A DNA stretch of 64,000 nucleotides from Capsicum annuum (lineage: Eukaryota; Streptophyta; Magnoliopsida; Solanales; Solanaceae): the NCBI RefSeq assembly GCF_002878395.1, contig NC_061116.1, positions 123,441,930-123,505,929 on the forward strand, in the 5' to 3' direction. This document shows positions 10,705 through 23,202 of the stretch, piece by piece. The position numbers and the translations under genes were made by a program. Within the stretch, counting starts at the first letter, position 1. The number at the start of each line of letters is the position of its first letter. The notes below the pieces were generated by a model that saw only the letters and a list, made by a program, of their open reading frames with translations, was not told the DNA's origin and did not search any database.

Positions 10705-11354
10705 ATTACTACCATCCTAATAATTACATCAATTTCAATTACCGGATGACTTTTCAAACAAACCCGGAGTGATTTTACTATTTTCTAGCATGAAATTTGC
10801 TCTTTTTTTTCTTCATTATGAAAACGGCTATTTCTCAAAAACTTCTGAAAAGTAGGGTTATTTTTCAAAAGGGTGTCCAGAATGGCTAGATCTGAAAATT
10901 TCCCGCAATGGGCCCAGCGAAAACCCTAACAATTTTTTGTATTCTATTTTGGTTCTCTCTCTTTCTGTTCTTCCAAAAATTCAACCAAACAAACTGCATC
11001 TGTTATATACATATTATATATCAATTTGCACATATAACTATCACTGAAATACATTCCTATCGGTATTTTTTCTCCATTCGCTCAATTAAGGTAAATCAAT
11101 ATGCTTATGATTTTTTTTTTCTTTAAAAAAAATTTAGTTGTTCCAATTTATCTTTGATTTTATTTGATTGTGGAATGGAGGTTTATTGATTAATTGATTT
11201 CGTAATTTGCTCCTTAACTACTTTTTCTTAGTAGATTTTGGCTAGTCTTAATTATATATATTTTTTGTTAATTAGGAATCAGGGATTTGAAGGTTTGGTC
11301 TTGCTTGAATTGTTGTTGGAATAGTAAATCAGCCGAAACTACAAGTAGAATTCA
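10705..11354 (+). other. eIF5B promoter and 5' leader
   Basis: Upstream of the start codon lie the TGGGCCCA/telo-box pair (10909-10929) and a probable leader intron. Its donor is AAG|GTAAATC at 11091, and its acceptor is TTTTTTGTTAATTAG (11275) or ATCAG (11282). No other gene is visible. A short frame at 10908-11126 is not supported by any recognised motif. Confidence 0.6.
10909..10929 (+). promoter_or_regulatory. Site II (TGGGCCCA) and telo-box pair
   Basis: TGGGCCCA (10909-10916) is followed four bases later by AAACCCTAA (10921-10929). The combination is well known in promoters of plant translation and ribosomal-protein genes, where TCP and telo-box factors act. It lies about 430 bp before the eIF5B start codon and 160 bp before the probable leader intron. 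Confidence 0.75.
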
Positions 11355-14300
11355 ATGGGGAAAAAGAAGCCTGTGCGTGAAGAAGAGAGTCTAGAATCTT
11401 CCAAGCAGGGTGGTGTTGGTGTTGGTGGTGGAGGAAAGTCGAAGAAGAAGAATCGGATGATAGATGATGATGAATACTCTGTTGGGACAGAATTGTCTGA
11501 AGAGCCTGTCGTTGTGGAAGACAAAGGCGTGGCAGTGTCGGAGATTAGTAAGAAAAGAGGTAAGAAGGGCAAGAAATCTGGGGGTCGAGATGAAGATGAT
11601 TATGATACAGAGGATAAACGAGAGGAGGAGGATGAGGAAAAGAAGTTGGGAGGTGGTGAAAAGAATCGTGCTAAGCAGGTTGGTGGAGGAGGCAAGTCGA
11701 AGAAGAAGAATGTGGCTATTGATGATGATGAGTACTCTATCGGGACTGAAATATCTGCGGAGTCTGGGATTCAGGAAGAGGAAGTAGCACCGGCAATGGC
11801 ATTTGGCAAGAAAAAAAGTAAAAAGGGGAAGAAGGGCGGGGTTAGTACGTCTAGTTTTGGAATTCTAGGACATGATGATGATGATGAAGACATGGCGGGT
11901 TTGACGAGGGATAGGGATGGAGTGGCTGGTGATAATGGCCGAGAGGCTGAAAGCGTTGCCTCCCTTACAGGAAAAACTAAGGATTTAAAACTGGGGAAGA
12001 GCAGTGCAAGTTTGTTTGCTACATCTGCGTTTCACGCCATTGATGATGAGGATGGCGAAACTGGGATGCTGTCTGAGGAAGATGAAGAGCCAGCTGTTGC
12101 CTTTACCGGTAAGAGTACTGGTGTTTCTTTTAGTACTGCCCTTCTTGACGAAGAAAATGATGAAGATGCCTCTCCTAAATTGGAGTCAGAGGCAATTGAA
12201 GAAGATGATGCAGCAGGAATTATTTTTTCAGGTAAAAAGAAGTCATCTAAGAAAAAGAATAAAAGTACATCGAGCCCATTGGCCACTGATGTCGGAAATG
12301 ACTCAACCAGTGTTGCTGATCAAGACCAAACTAGCCTAGGGGTTAATGGGGAAGATGCTGATGATAATAGAGGCAAAAAGCAGACAACTGATGTGTCAGA
12401 AACTTCAAAGAACAAAACCAAGAAAAAAAAGGGTGGGCGTACTGTTCAACAAGATGAAGATGAGATCGACAAGATTCTGGCAGAGCTTGGTGAAGGGTCA
12501 GCAATCCCTGCTCCTGCTCAACCTGCTAATGCTTCTCTTCCACAAGAGGAGAAAAGTCAACTGCCGTCTCCATTAGGAAATGATACAGGGGAAGGAGAAG
12601 CAGTTGAGGAAGGAGCTGTGGAGTCTGCCGCTGCGAAGAAGAAGAAAAAGAAGAAGGAGAAGGAGAAAGAGAAAAAGGCAGCTGCTGCGGCTGTCTCTGA
12701 GATGGAGGAAAAGCAGGAAGTAACAAAGAATGATACCAAAGGAAAGTTGGCAGATAAAAAGCAGTCGAAGCAGGTTAGGGAGATGCAAGAGAGACTTAAA
12801 AAAATGAAGGAAGCTGAAGAAAGGAAGAAAAGAGAAGAGGAGGAAAAATTAAGGAAGGAAGAAGAAGAACGTCTTCGACTGGAAGAACTAGAAAGACTTG
12901 CAGAGGAGAAAAAACGCTTGAGAAAAGAGAGGGAGAAGGAAAAGCTCTTGAAAAAGAAACAAGAAGGGAAATTGCTTACTGGAAAGCAAAAGGAAGAAGC
13001 TCGAAGATTAGAAGCAATGAGAAAGCAATTTCTTGCTAGTGGCGGGGCTTTACCACTCTCAACTGGGGAGACTAAAAAAGAGGCAACCAAGCGGCCTATT
13101 TATCAATCAAAGAAGTCAAAGGCACATGCTCTGTCTAATGGAAAAGCTCAGGAAGAGTCTGTTGAAAGCACACAAGTGCAAGAAAATCTGCAGGAGATCG
13201 TCTCTGAGGTTGATGCCATGGAAACTGAGAAGGTTGAGGATATGGATTTTGTAAGCATAGAGGAGAAGTCAGAAGTAGCTGATGCTGAAGAAACCAGAGT
13301 TGAGGAAGAGGATGATGATGAGGAATGGGATGCAAGAAGTTGGGATGATGCTGATCTTAAACTGCCAGGAAAGAGTGCTTTTGAAGATGAAGAGCTAGAT
13401 TCAGATCCCCAACCTATCACTAAGAAAGAGATTAAGGTTGCAAGGTCTGTTGCAAGTGATGCGGGTCCACTGCCTGTTGCTTCCAAGGCTGTAATTCCTA
13501 CTCAAAAAGCAGTTGTAAGTGCACCAGCTGTCACAAAGAATACTGTAAGTAAGAAGAGGGAACCTGAGGTTGTGGTTGCAGGGCAAGGAACTGAAAAACC
13601 TGGTGCTTCTCAAAGCGAGAGTGAAGACAATCTCCGGTCTCCTATATGCTGTATCATGGGGCATGTTGATACTGGTAAAACCAAGCTGCTTGACTGCATA
13701 CGTGGCACTAATGTTCAAGAAGGTGAAGCTGGAGGGATTACACAGCAGATAGGTGCAACCTATTTTCCAGCTGACAATATAAGGGAGAGAACTAAGGAGC
13801 TGAAAGCTGATGCCAAGCTGAAGGTCCCTGGATTGTTGGTCATTGACACACCTGGACATGAATCATTCACTAATCTGCGTTCTCGAGGTTCAGGATTATG
13901 TGATATTGCAATTTTGGTCGTAGACATTATGCATGGGTTAGAACCACAGACTATTGAGTCTCTTAATCTTCTAAAGATGAGGAATACAGAATTTATTGTT
14001 GCACTGAACAAGGTGAATTTTATTAGGGTTTTAGGTTTTATTTTGAACTTTGATTATATTCTTTACTTTATAGTTCTTATTTTATTTTAACAAATGCAGG
14101 TAGATAGGCTCTATGGATGGAAAGTGTGCCGCAATGCACCCATTGTTAAGGCAATGAAGCAACAGTCCAAAGATGTTCAGTTTGAATTTAATACCAGGCT
14201 TACTCAGGTCACTTGTAACCTCTGTTGTCTCAATTCAATGTTTCCTGCTCTTTGTCGATCCTCATCTCATCAATCTTTTATTCATTTATTGCAGGTCATA

Positions 14301-17300
14301 ACCCAGTTCAAGGAACAGGGTATAAATACAGAATTATACTATAAAAACAAAGAAATGGGGAAGGATACTTTTAGCATTGTACCAACTAGTGCAATCAGGT
14401 GTGTGTGTGTATTTTTTCCGCCAATTTTTCTTTTGCTGGGTTATGCTTTTCTGCAGCACTTCTATGCTGTTGAGTTTAGCTATGTGTTATGACTCTGGAC
14501 TCTGACAGTGGTGAAGGTATTCCCGACTTGTTGTTATTACTGGTCCAATGGACTCAAAAGACGATGGTTGGGAGACTTAGATACAGCAATGAAGTCCAAG
14601 TATGATTCATATACCATTTTCACTTCACTTACATGGAGACAGGTGAATATGTTATGATTAACTGTTGTTACTTTGGCAGTGTACTGTTTTGGAGGTTAAG
14701 GTTGTTGAAGGTCATGGAACAACCATTGATGTGGTATTGGTCAATGGTGTGCTCCATGAAGGAGATCAAATAGTAGTTTGTGGCATGCAGGCAAGCTTCT
14801 ATTATTCTTATGGTGCGGTAAGATTCCTCCGGTAATTGTGAATGTCTGATGTTCAACTTTTTCTTTCTCTATCCTATTTTCTGTGCAGGAACCTATTGTC
14901 ACCTCAATCCGTGCATTATTGACGCCTCATCCAATGAAGGAACTTCGAATAAAGGTATGAAATTATGTGTTTCTTTATGCATTTTCATTTGATTACATTC
15001 TGAGTCGACATACTCGTATATTGTAGTCAATAGATGATTAAGCAGTTTGTTATGTTTGAACTATCAAAGAAACAGGAGAAAAACAATGGAGGGGGTTGGT
15101 TATCCAAAAAAATGGAGGGGTTCAGTTGGGGTATGGGGTTGAAAAAGGACCTAGACCCTTTCTTTTATGGAGACAAGGTCCTTCCTTTTTCTCTGCAACA
15201 TAATCTTTTTGGTTTGTTTTGCTTAACCGATGCATTTCGTCCACATAGTAATAGTGGTGCTATTTTTGTGCTTGAATTGTTAAAATTGGTTTGAAGATGT
15301 TAAAAAACAAATATTCCATCACAACTTGTTTCTTTGTTTGGTATACGTGATATAGAGTTTATGCTGGTTCTTGATATCTCAACATTTTCTTGGTGCCTAG
15401 GGGCGGATCTACTTTATAAGCTAGGGGTGCCACGGGACCCACACGTATCGGTTAAAATTTGTAGATGTATGTAGATACCTGTGAGAATTTGTATACTTGT
15501 TAAATGGCACCTGAAGTACAGAAGTGGCACGCGGGTGCCATGGTCTGGAGTTTTCATTCCCATAATGGTTACCTAAGTTGCGTGGACTCTTCACTTCGAT
15601 GTCGCACCCGTGTTGGACTCTCCAAAAATACACTTTTTTTTTTTTTGATGAATCCAACATGCACCCGCTAAAATTTTTGAAGAGTCTGAGCAACATTTTC
15701 GACTCTCCGCAGAATGTTTTTTGTAAACCCTTCTATCTACTTCTTTAGCCCTTTAGGTATTTTTTGTTTCTGTTGGGGGCCCGCCTCTTTCTATTTTTCT
15801 CCTTTTAATTTGCTAAGATTTCTCTCTTTCTTTTCTTAAATTCATTATATTAGTCTTAATTTGTTTGTAATTGCACCTTATTCATGAGCAACTTCTTCAA
15901 TAAGTAGTTGGGATTACAACAACACCAACATACCCAGTATATCCCACACAGTGAGGTCTGAGGAGGGTAGAGTGTATGCAGACCATACTACTACCTCAGG
16001 TGAAGTAGAGAGACTGTTTCCGATAGACCCCCGACTTAGGACCGATAACAGTATAACAAACATAAAACATAAATGCATATAAACTAGTACAGTATGCAAA
16101 ATAAACTAACAACCACTAGCCACAAGATAATACTATAACCATAAGATACTACTAAAAACTATCTATCCGAAACCATAAACATCACTCAACAACACGAATA
16201 ACAATCTCCAGGCACAAATAAAGAATGCTCCTTTACTGTTACTGACGCACTCCCACCGCCTAACCCTTTACCCTAATCCGCGTCCTCCACACCTTCCTAT
16301 CAAGGGTCATGTCCTCCGTAAGCTATAACTGCTCCATATCATGCCTAATCACCTCCTTCCAATATTTCTTCGGCCTACCTCTACCCCGCCTAAAATCATC
16401 CATAGCAAGTGACTCACACCTCTGCACTGGAGCATCAGAGCCCATCCTCGTCACGTGCCCGAACCAATGTAACCTCACTTCTCGCATCTTGTCCTCCACC
16501 TAATCCACTTCCACCTATGTTTCTTGGTATGGCCACACATCCATAGCAAAATTCTCATTTTCACCACCTTCAACTTTTGGATGTGGGAGTTTTTAATTGG
16601 CCAACACTCCGCTCCATACAACATAGCCGGTCGGGCTGCCACTCTGTAGAGCTTACCTTTAAGCTTCGGGACACCTTCTTATCATATTAAACTTTCGAAG
16701 CGAGCCTCCATTTCAACCACCCTGCCCCAATACGATGCGTGACATCCTCATCAATCTCACCATTGACCTGAATCATAGATCCAGATACTTGAAACTCTCT
16801 CTCTTCTGAATGGCCTGAGAGTCCGGCTGCACAACCACGTCAGCCTCCTGCGACACATCACTAAACTTACACTCCAAGTACTCCGTCTTGATCCTACTTA
16901 ATCGAAATCCCTTAGACTCAAGGGTCTGTCTCCAAATCTCCAACTTCATCATTAACTCTTCCCCGAGTCTCGTCAATCAGTACCACATCATCAGCAAATA
17001 ACATACACCAAGACACCTTCCCTTGAATATGTCTCGTCAAAACATCCATCACCAAGGCAAATAAAAAAGGGCTAAGAGATGATCCCTGGTGCAACCCTAT
17101 CAAAATCGAAAAGTGCTTCGAATCTCCCCCTAGCATCCTCACACGAGTCTTCGCGCCATCATACATGTCCTGAATTGACCTAGTGTACGCCACAGGCACC
17201 TCTCTAGCCTCCAAGCACTTCCACCACTTCCACAGTATCTCCCTGAGAACTCTGTCAGATGCCTTCTCAAGATCAATAAACACCATGTGCAAGTCCTTTT

Positions 17301-20300
17301 TCTCTCCCAAAACTATTCCATTAATCTTCTCACAAGGTGAATGACCTCATTAGTCGAGGATGAAACCAAACTGATTCTCAGAGATAGTTACGATCCTTCT
17401 CAGCCTCAACTTTACTACCCTTTCCCAAACCTTTATAGTATAACTCAACAACTTAATACCTCTGTAGTTGTTGAAACTCAGGATGTCTCCGTTGCTTTTA
17501 TATAATAGAATAATTCCACCTCCACGCTTCAAGCATCTTCGCCGCCTTAGAAATGATGTTAAACAACCTCGTCAGCCACTCCAAACCTGCCCCGCCGGTG
17601 CTCTTTCAAAAATTCACTGGAATCTTGTCTGCCCTTGTCGTCCTACCCCGACGCATCCTGCGAATAGCCCCCTTGACCTTCTCAACCTTGATACGCCTAC
17701 AGTAACCATAATCGCGACACTCTTTAGACCTTCTCTAAGTTCCCCAACACGAAACCTTTGTCCCCCTCGTTGTTCAAAAGTGTATGAAAATAGGACTGCC
17801 ACCTTTTCCTAATGGGGGCATCCTCAACCAACACTGTACGATCCTCTCCCTTAATGCACTTCACTTAGTCAAGGTCACGAGCCCTTCGCTCCCTGGCCTT
17901 GGCAAGCCTATACAATTTCTTATCCCCTCCTTTCTCCTCTAAAGTCGCATACAAGCTCTCAAAAACTATTGTCTTAGTCGCCGTAACCGCTAACTTAGCC
18001 TCTCTTCTAGCTACCTTATACTCCTCCTTATTCGTCTGCCTTTCTTCATCATCCTTGCTCTCAACTAATTTAGCATAAGTCACTTTCTTAGACTCCACCT
18101 TCCTCTTAACCTCTTCGTTCCACCACCAGCTCCCTCGATGCTTGCCAGATCGACCTCTCGAGACACCTAATACCTTTCTAGCGATCTCCCTAATGCAACT
18201 GGCACTCGTCTCCACATACTATCCACATCCCCTCTACTCTCCCAAGCTCCCTACTCTTCAGCTTCTCCCCCATCTCCAAAGTACTAGCCAAAGTCAAGCT
18301 ACCCCACTTAATCCTGAGCCGAGCCTCCACACTTCTCTTCTTTCTGCTCTTATTGATTACCAAGTTCGTCACCAACAACCTATGACTTTATCGTCTTTAC
18401 ATAGCGCTCTATCACCCTTCCTAAGGAGCAAAAAGTCCGAGTCTTGGCCACTACACTACGAAATGTAATAAGGTGTTCCTCCTTCTTTGGAAAGCTCGAA
18501 TGCGCTATCCACAACCCAAAAGCCCTAGAAAAATCCAAAAGAGAAGCTCCTCCTTCATTCCTCTCCCCAAAACCGAAACCGCCATGCACATTATCATAAC
18601 CTCTCGACAAAGACCCAATATGCCCATTGAAATCTCCTCCCACGAAAAGCTTCTCAGTGCTTGGGACGCCCCTCACCACCTCATCCAAAACCTCCCAAAA
18701 CCCCTTCTTCTCCTCGTCCAAACCTACTTGCGGAGCGTAGTTGGGATTAATTTTAGTTATTAAAAAATTTATCTTTTGAATGATAGATTATTATTTTATA
18801 TACTAAAGTATAGTTGATCATTAACTCTTATTGGCTTTTTTAAAATTTAAATAGATTGATGTAAAATTTAAAAATGTAAATGGATTGTGGGAATACACTG
18901 GGTATGTTGTTGTTGTTATGTAAAAGACGTTTTGAGTTGTTCCTCATATATTGAAAATTTGAACTTTTTACCTCGGAATAATTGTCATATAACTCAACCA
19001 TTACTGCAAATATTACTTTGAAAATAATAAAAGTAAATTCATATAGTCGAACAAAACGTATGGACTAAATAAATACCTTTTCAGCAAATTTCTAATCGGA
19101 GGTGGTCGTTTGTAATTTTTTTAAATAAATATCTTAGAATATGATTTAAATAGAAGTACAAAGCTGAACTAAAGTCGAACTTTTTCTATTTATTAATAAA
19201 GACCTAATTGAATTACTCAAATACCAAGCCTCTGATACACCGTTCTTGTTCAGTTTTTCTAGTCAGTATAGGTTCGTTTTATACATAAAATAGCGGCACC
19301 GGCAGATGTTAAATCCTCAATCCATCTCTGTTGGTGCCAAACTAATCTAGATTTTTTATTGCTAAATGTGGCAAATGAAAAGTAGAAAGTTGACTATATT
19401 GCAGATGGTTCAGCTCATGTTATAGATGTGGCTGTCTGGCATGTTGACTTCATAGTCTGTTGTTTTGGTCATAAAAGAAGTTCAACTAGTCTTGTTTTTC
19501 CCCTCTTGTAGTTTTTTCTCTACTCCACAATTGGTGGTAGGGCTTGTGAAGTAATGGCTGTTGGTCCGTTGATTTTGAATTGTATAAATGTTTTCACACG
19601 TCTGGATGTTTTCATGGGTTTAATTAGTTGAGCTAAAGTGCTTCAAAATTCAACATTGCTGCTATATTTGCAGAACTTGGAGTTCCCACTCTAAAATTTC
19701 ACATAAAAAAGGGTAGCCAAGTTTATCTATGGTGTCAGATTTATTTCCCCAATACGAACTGCCTTTGCCACCCTTTGTTGTCTTCAATTGTTAGATCCAG
19801 TTGTCTGGTTTAAAGTTTCAGAATGATATGTTCGCTCATCTCCTAGTATGTTTTTCAGCACTTTTAACTTGTAGTGCACAAAACATGAAACATTCTTAAG
19901 AATGAAGTTCTTTTCATGATGTTTAATGTTTGCATGAAGTGATGAATGATTTTATTTTCGGGTAATATCTTATTCAGGGATCATATCTGCATCATAAAGA
20001 AATCAAAGCTGCACAGGGGATAAAGATTAGTGCTCAGGTAATGTCATTTGCTTGTTAATGTGTGTTCTTGATTTCTCTTTTATAGTATCCGTATTTTTGT
20101 CTTGCTTAGACCTTTGAAAGGTTATTGGGCTAGAGAACTGGTCCAGGGGCATGTACGCATAAAAATGATATCTGTAATTTGGAGCCGAATGTGTACTTTT
20201 TTACTCGTTCATCATTACTTCTGTCTTCAATTTGAGAGACCCGTATGCATTGCATCCTACTCGTGTTCAACGGCTGTGGTGAGTTGAATTATTAGTGCGA

Positions 20301-22696
20301 TATCTCCAAGGCGTTCAATTCATCCTTGGGTAGAAAGCATTTCTTGATTGTCAATTGTAGTTCAGGCAACTTATGTTGGAGTTCTTTTGTCTATAATCTT
20401 GTCATGGGATGGTGAAGTTGAGCTATGTGATTTCTTCACTTGAGTTTAGGGCACTTTGGATCCTATCAGGGAGGTAAGGGGATTGTGCTGGATATTTGTC
20501 AGAATCTTGCTTACTTTAGAAGCAACTTTTTATAGGGATTTGGAGGATGGTTGTAAATTGCACTGAAATGGTAGGTGGATGGAGCCATTTCTTTCCTTCC
20601 TGCTGGTTTCTTTTTCCATGAAAACGTTATCCTGGTTAGGGAAGAGGTTGTCTTTATTTTTCATTGTCATCCTGGATGTCCTGTCAATTTTCATTTTCTC
20701 TATGTTGGATCTTTGAAAATACCTCTAATAAATTATTATCATAATGCACCTGAAATGATGATAGACTAGTTTCCCGATTTTGACAAAGGTTCAGCATTTC
20801 TTGTGTCTGTTTTGTTAGTTGAGTAAAACTTGACATTGAAGCCAACTAGTGCCACTTCTAGGATTTTTTATTTCATCTTATTGTTTTTTGAGTAGTTTTT
20901 GTCTTGATGCATGATGCCATCGTTTTCCACCATGGTAAATCTTCGTTATTGCTGTAGAGTGTCCTAGAAGTCATGTGATTGAAAGGATAACCTCCTTCTG
21001 CCCGTTGGTTCTCTCATTTTGTACAGGGACTTGAGCATGCAATTGCTGGCACTAGTTTATATGTTGTGGGGCCTGATGATGATGTGGAGGACATAAAAGA
21101 AGCAGCCATGGAAGATATGAGGTCGGTGATGAGCAGGATTGATAGAAGTGGGGAGGGAGTTTATGTTCAAGCCTCTACGCTTGGATCATTGGAAGCTTTG
21201 CTGGAGTTCTTGAAAACTGACGAAGTAAGAATACCTGTTAGTGGAATTGGCATAGGCCCTGTGCACAAAAAGGATGTCATGAAAGCCAGTGTCATGCTTG
21301 AGAAGAAGAAAGAGTATGCAACAATCTTGGCCTTTGACGTGAAAGTGACACAAGAAGCTCGAGAACTTGCAGATGAGGCTGGTGTAAAAATTTTTATGGC
21401 TGATATTATTTATCACCTATTCGATCAGTTTAAGGCCTATATTGATAATCTCAAGGAAGAAAAAAAGAAGGAAGTTGCTGAAGAAGCAGTCTTCCCCTGT
21501 GTGCTCAAGATTGTACCTAATTGTGTCTTCAACAAGAAGGACCCAATTGTCGTAGGAGCTGATGTTCTTGAGGGCATTGCCAGGGTATCAACTATTGCTT
21601 CTTTATATCACCGATTCATGGAATCTCGTTCACCAAACACACACATCAAAAAAAAAAGTCAAATTCTTAGAACTGCATTTGAAAAAATTACCTTTTCTAT
21701 TAATTGTGGTAATATATGAATACAATCTTTTCTTATTGTTGTGGTGTTCTCTTTCAAAAGGTTTTGAGCACATCCCAATCATTCTTTATACCTTGATTTT
21801 GTATGTTGAAGCGGGTTTCACTTTGTTTTGGCTAAGAGATCCTTAATTTTCAGAGGATAGTTCTTTTGAGTATTGTCGCTAATATTGCCCTTTTCAATTC
21901 TCTTCTCCCCCTTTTTATTAGTATGCATTACTGTTCTCCTGCTCACAGCTGTATCACATTTTTTGCGGTAGTAGTGCTCTTTTGTCAACCTTCATTTGTA
22001 GATGCTTCTTAATGTTCTACTCCCATGTTGTAATGAGCTTAATTTGAATAGGTCGGCACTCCAATATGTATTCCACAGAGGGAATTCATTGATATTGGTC
22101 GGATTGCGTCCATCGAGAACAACCATAGACCTGTTGACTTTGCCAAGAAAGGCCAGAGGGTGGCCATTAAGGTATGAAGCCACAAGTTGGTTGATATCTA
22201 TCTGCATAAAGAATTTGGTCTGTTACATCCCCTATTTAAACAATGTGGTAATATTTGAGATATTTCTGTTCGTTTCCGGCATCAGTCTTTGCATATCAGT
22301 TGTGAGAAATTTCCTTCAGTAGTTCTAAGCAAATTGACTTGGATATTTTCATCTATGCATATTATATGACTCACCTCGTGCCTTAAATTGCAGATAGTTG
22401 GGTCCAACCCTGAGGAGCAACAGAAGATGTTCGGCAGGCATTTTGAAATCGAAGACGAGCTTGTTAGCAAAGTATCGAGAAGATCCATTGACATTCTCAA
22501 GGCCAATTTCCGGGTATGTAAAAATAGCTTTATGGTGAACCAACCCTATCACACAGGCAACTTTGAACCTTGCTCCCCTTTATTTGGGCTAATCTTCAGA
22601 TTTACTTGATGCGTCTGTGAAACTCTACAGAATGACCTGTCTGTTGAAGATTGGAGGCTAGTTGTGAAATTGAAGACCTTATTCAAGATACAATGA
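11355..22696 (+). CDS. eIF5B: Eukaryotic translation initiation factor 5B, 11 coding exons
   Basis: This cytosolic GTPase joins the ribosomal subunits at the end of initiation. Exons by eye: 11355-14012, 14100-14207, 14295-14398, 14509-14599, 14680-14790, 14889-14954, 19978-20037, 21027-21584, 22052-22171, 22394-22513, 22631-22696. They sum to 4062 nt, in frame, 1353 residues, a normal plant eIF5B length. Residues 1-750 are acidic and lysine-rich, with a KE-rich coiled coil (about 420-560) and repeated GKSKKKN..IDDDEYS..GTE blocks (25-50 and 110-136). GTPase boxes: G1 GHVDTGKT 769-776, switch T796, G3 DTPGHE 831-836, G4 NKVD 885-888, G5 SAIS 954-957. Exon 8 encodes [26 protein letters not shown] and [16 protein letters not shown]. 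Intron 5 starts with GC (14791). Intron 6 (5.0 kb) carries an antisense RTE LINE. Confidence 0.97.
15399..15550. repeat. Possible MITE (AGGGGCGGATCT type) in eIF5B intron 6
   Basis: CTAGGGGCGGATCTAC followed by GGGGTGCCACGGGACC and ending near GCACGCGGGTGCC resembles a dispersed AT/GC mosaic repeat common in plant introns. Ends and target duplication could not be fixed. Confidence 0.35.
15573..15697. mobile_element. Fold-back MITE in eIF5B intron 6
   Basis: Left arm AAGTTGCGTGGACTCTTCA and right arm TGAAGAGTCTGAGCAAC are inverted relative to each other, and the similarity runs through CGCACCCGTGTTGGA against TCCAACATGCACCCG. The arms are about 50 bp around a T-run. It matches the general form of the GGACTCTCCAAAAATG MITE family found in dicots. 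Confidence 0.65.
16918..17310 (-). pseudogene. RTE reverse transcriptase fragment, copy 2
   Basis: A 130-codon frame with [31 protein letters not shown] and [12 protein letters not shown] covers fingers and palm of an RTE reverse transcriptase. Both catalytic aspartates of FADD are present, but the frame is broken on either side. Confidence 0.88.
18380..18721 (-). pseudogene. RTE endonuclease fragment, copy 2
   Basis: The frame begins [18 protein letters not shown] and contains [13 protein letters not shown] and [13 protein letters not shown]. It is the C-terminal half of the AP endonuclease. The reading can be extended back to [10 protein letters not shown], where the element ends. Confidence 0.88.
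18881..18917 (+). mobile_element. 37-bp RTE 3'-tail insertion
   Basis: TGGATTGTGGGAATACACTG followed by GGTATGTTGTTGTTGTT is the extreme 3' end of the RTE family. It is flanked on both sides by ATGTAAA (18874-18880 and 18918-18924). It is an extremely 5'-truncated insertion, opposite in orientation to copy 2. Confidence 0.7.
20038..21026 (+). other. eIF5B intron 7, no feature seen
   Basis: Donor CAG|GTAATG and acceptor TTGTACAG bound a 989-bp intron. It is AT-rich, and I see no transposon ends, coding motifs or tandem repeats in it. Confidence 0.7.
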
Positions 22697-23202
22697 GACT
22701 TCTTGCCAAGCTTTGCAAGTAGCTACAGCCTTGGCTTTTTGTGGAACTGCATTTGGGTTCAGCAATTCATCGGGGCAATAACCAGTGATTTTGTTGGGAC
22801 TCATAATCATAAAGGATGGAGATACTTAGCTTACTAAACCAGCAACAACTAAGGTGCCATATCTGTGGACTGGTTTCCAGCAGAGGAAAATTTTTGGTTG
22901 CTGAGCTTTCCGTTGAAGAGTAAGATGCTGATTCAATAGCAGCTCTGATTCCTTCACTGTTGAGTTTGAACTCTAGATAGAAGGCACCATACACGTTCTT
23001 GGTACAGCTCTTCCAATACTGAAATGGTAAAAATAGCATAAGTACTGTGATAATTTTGGTAGTGCTGGCCAACCACAGAGATGAGTGTTGTACAGGGGCG
23101 GCAAAAATTACAGACTAATCTTTTTTATGTGCTTGTGAGTATGTCAGATATGCGAGATAATGTCCTGCTCTTGTTTCCTATAAATTTCTTCTAATTTTCT
23201 CA
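22697..23202 (+). other. eIF5B 3' untranslated and downstream region
   Basis: The sequence follows the eIF5B stop and has no recognisable gene. The transcript end cannot be placed because no clear AATAAA with a downstream GT-rich stretch is visible. Confidence 0.5.

Larger units (their letters stand above)
15917..18736 (-). mobile_element. 5'-truncated RTE LINE, copy 2, in eIF5B intron 6
   Basis: This element is 2820 bp and antisense to eIF5B. It is flanked by GTAGTTGGGATTA at 15904-15916 and 18737-18749, a 13-bp duplication whose right copy may share its first bases with the element. The (TTG)n tail is short here (CAACAACACCAAC on +). Fragments from the 5' end: endonuclease with GGDFNGHIG (18380-18721), connecting region (17865-18215), RT start with [11 protein letters not shown] (17350-17532), RT with [19 protein letters not shown] and [11 protein letters not shown] (16918-17310), and a following piece (16773-16976). 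Frameshifts and stops show it is dead. It is truncated at the same element position as copy 1. Confidence 0.92.

Noticed and set aside
12557..13090. 177-codon Ser/Phe-rich frame on the - strand within eIF5B exon 1
   Set aside because: It mirrors the Lys/Glu-rich eIF5B coding sequence; composition is explained by the sense strand.
13401..13859. 152-codon frame on the - strand opposite the eIF5B GTPase domain
   Set aside because: It overlaps the highly conserved G1-G3 coding sequence in antisense and shows no domain.
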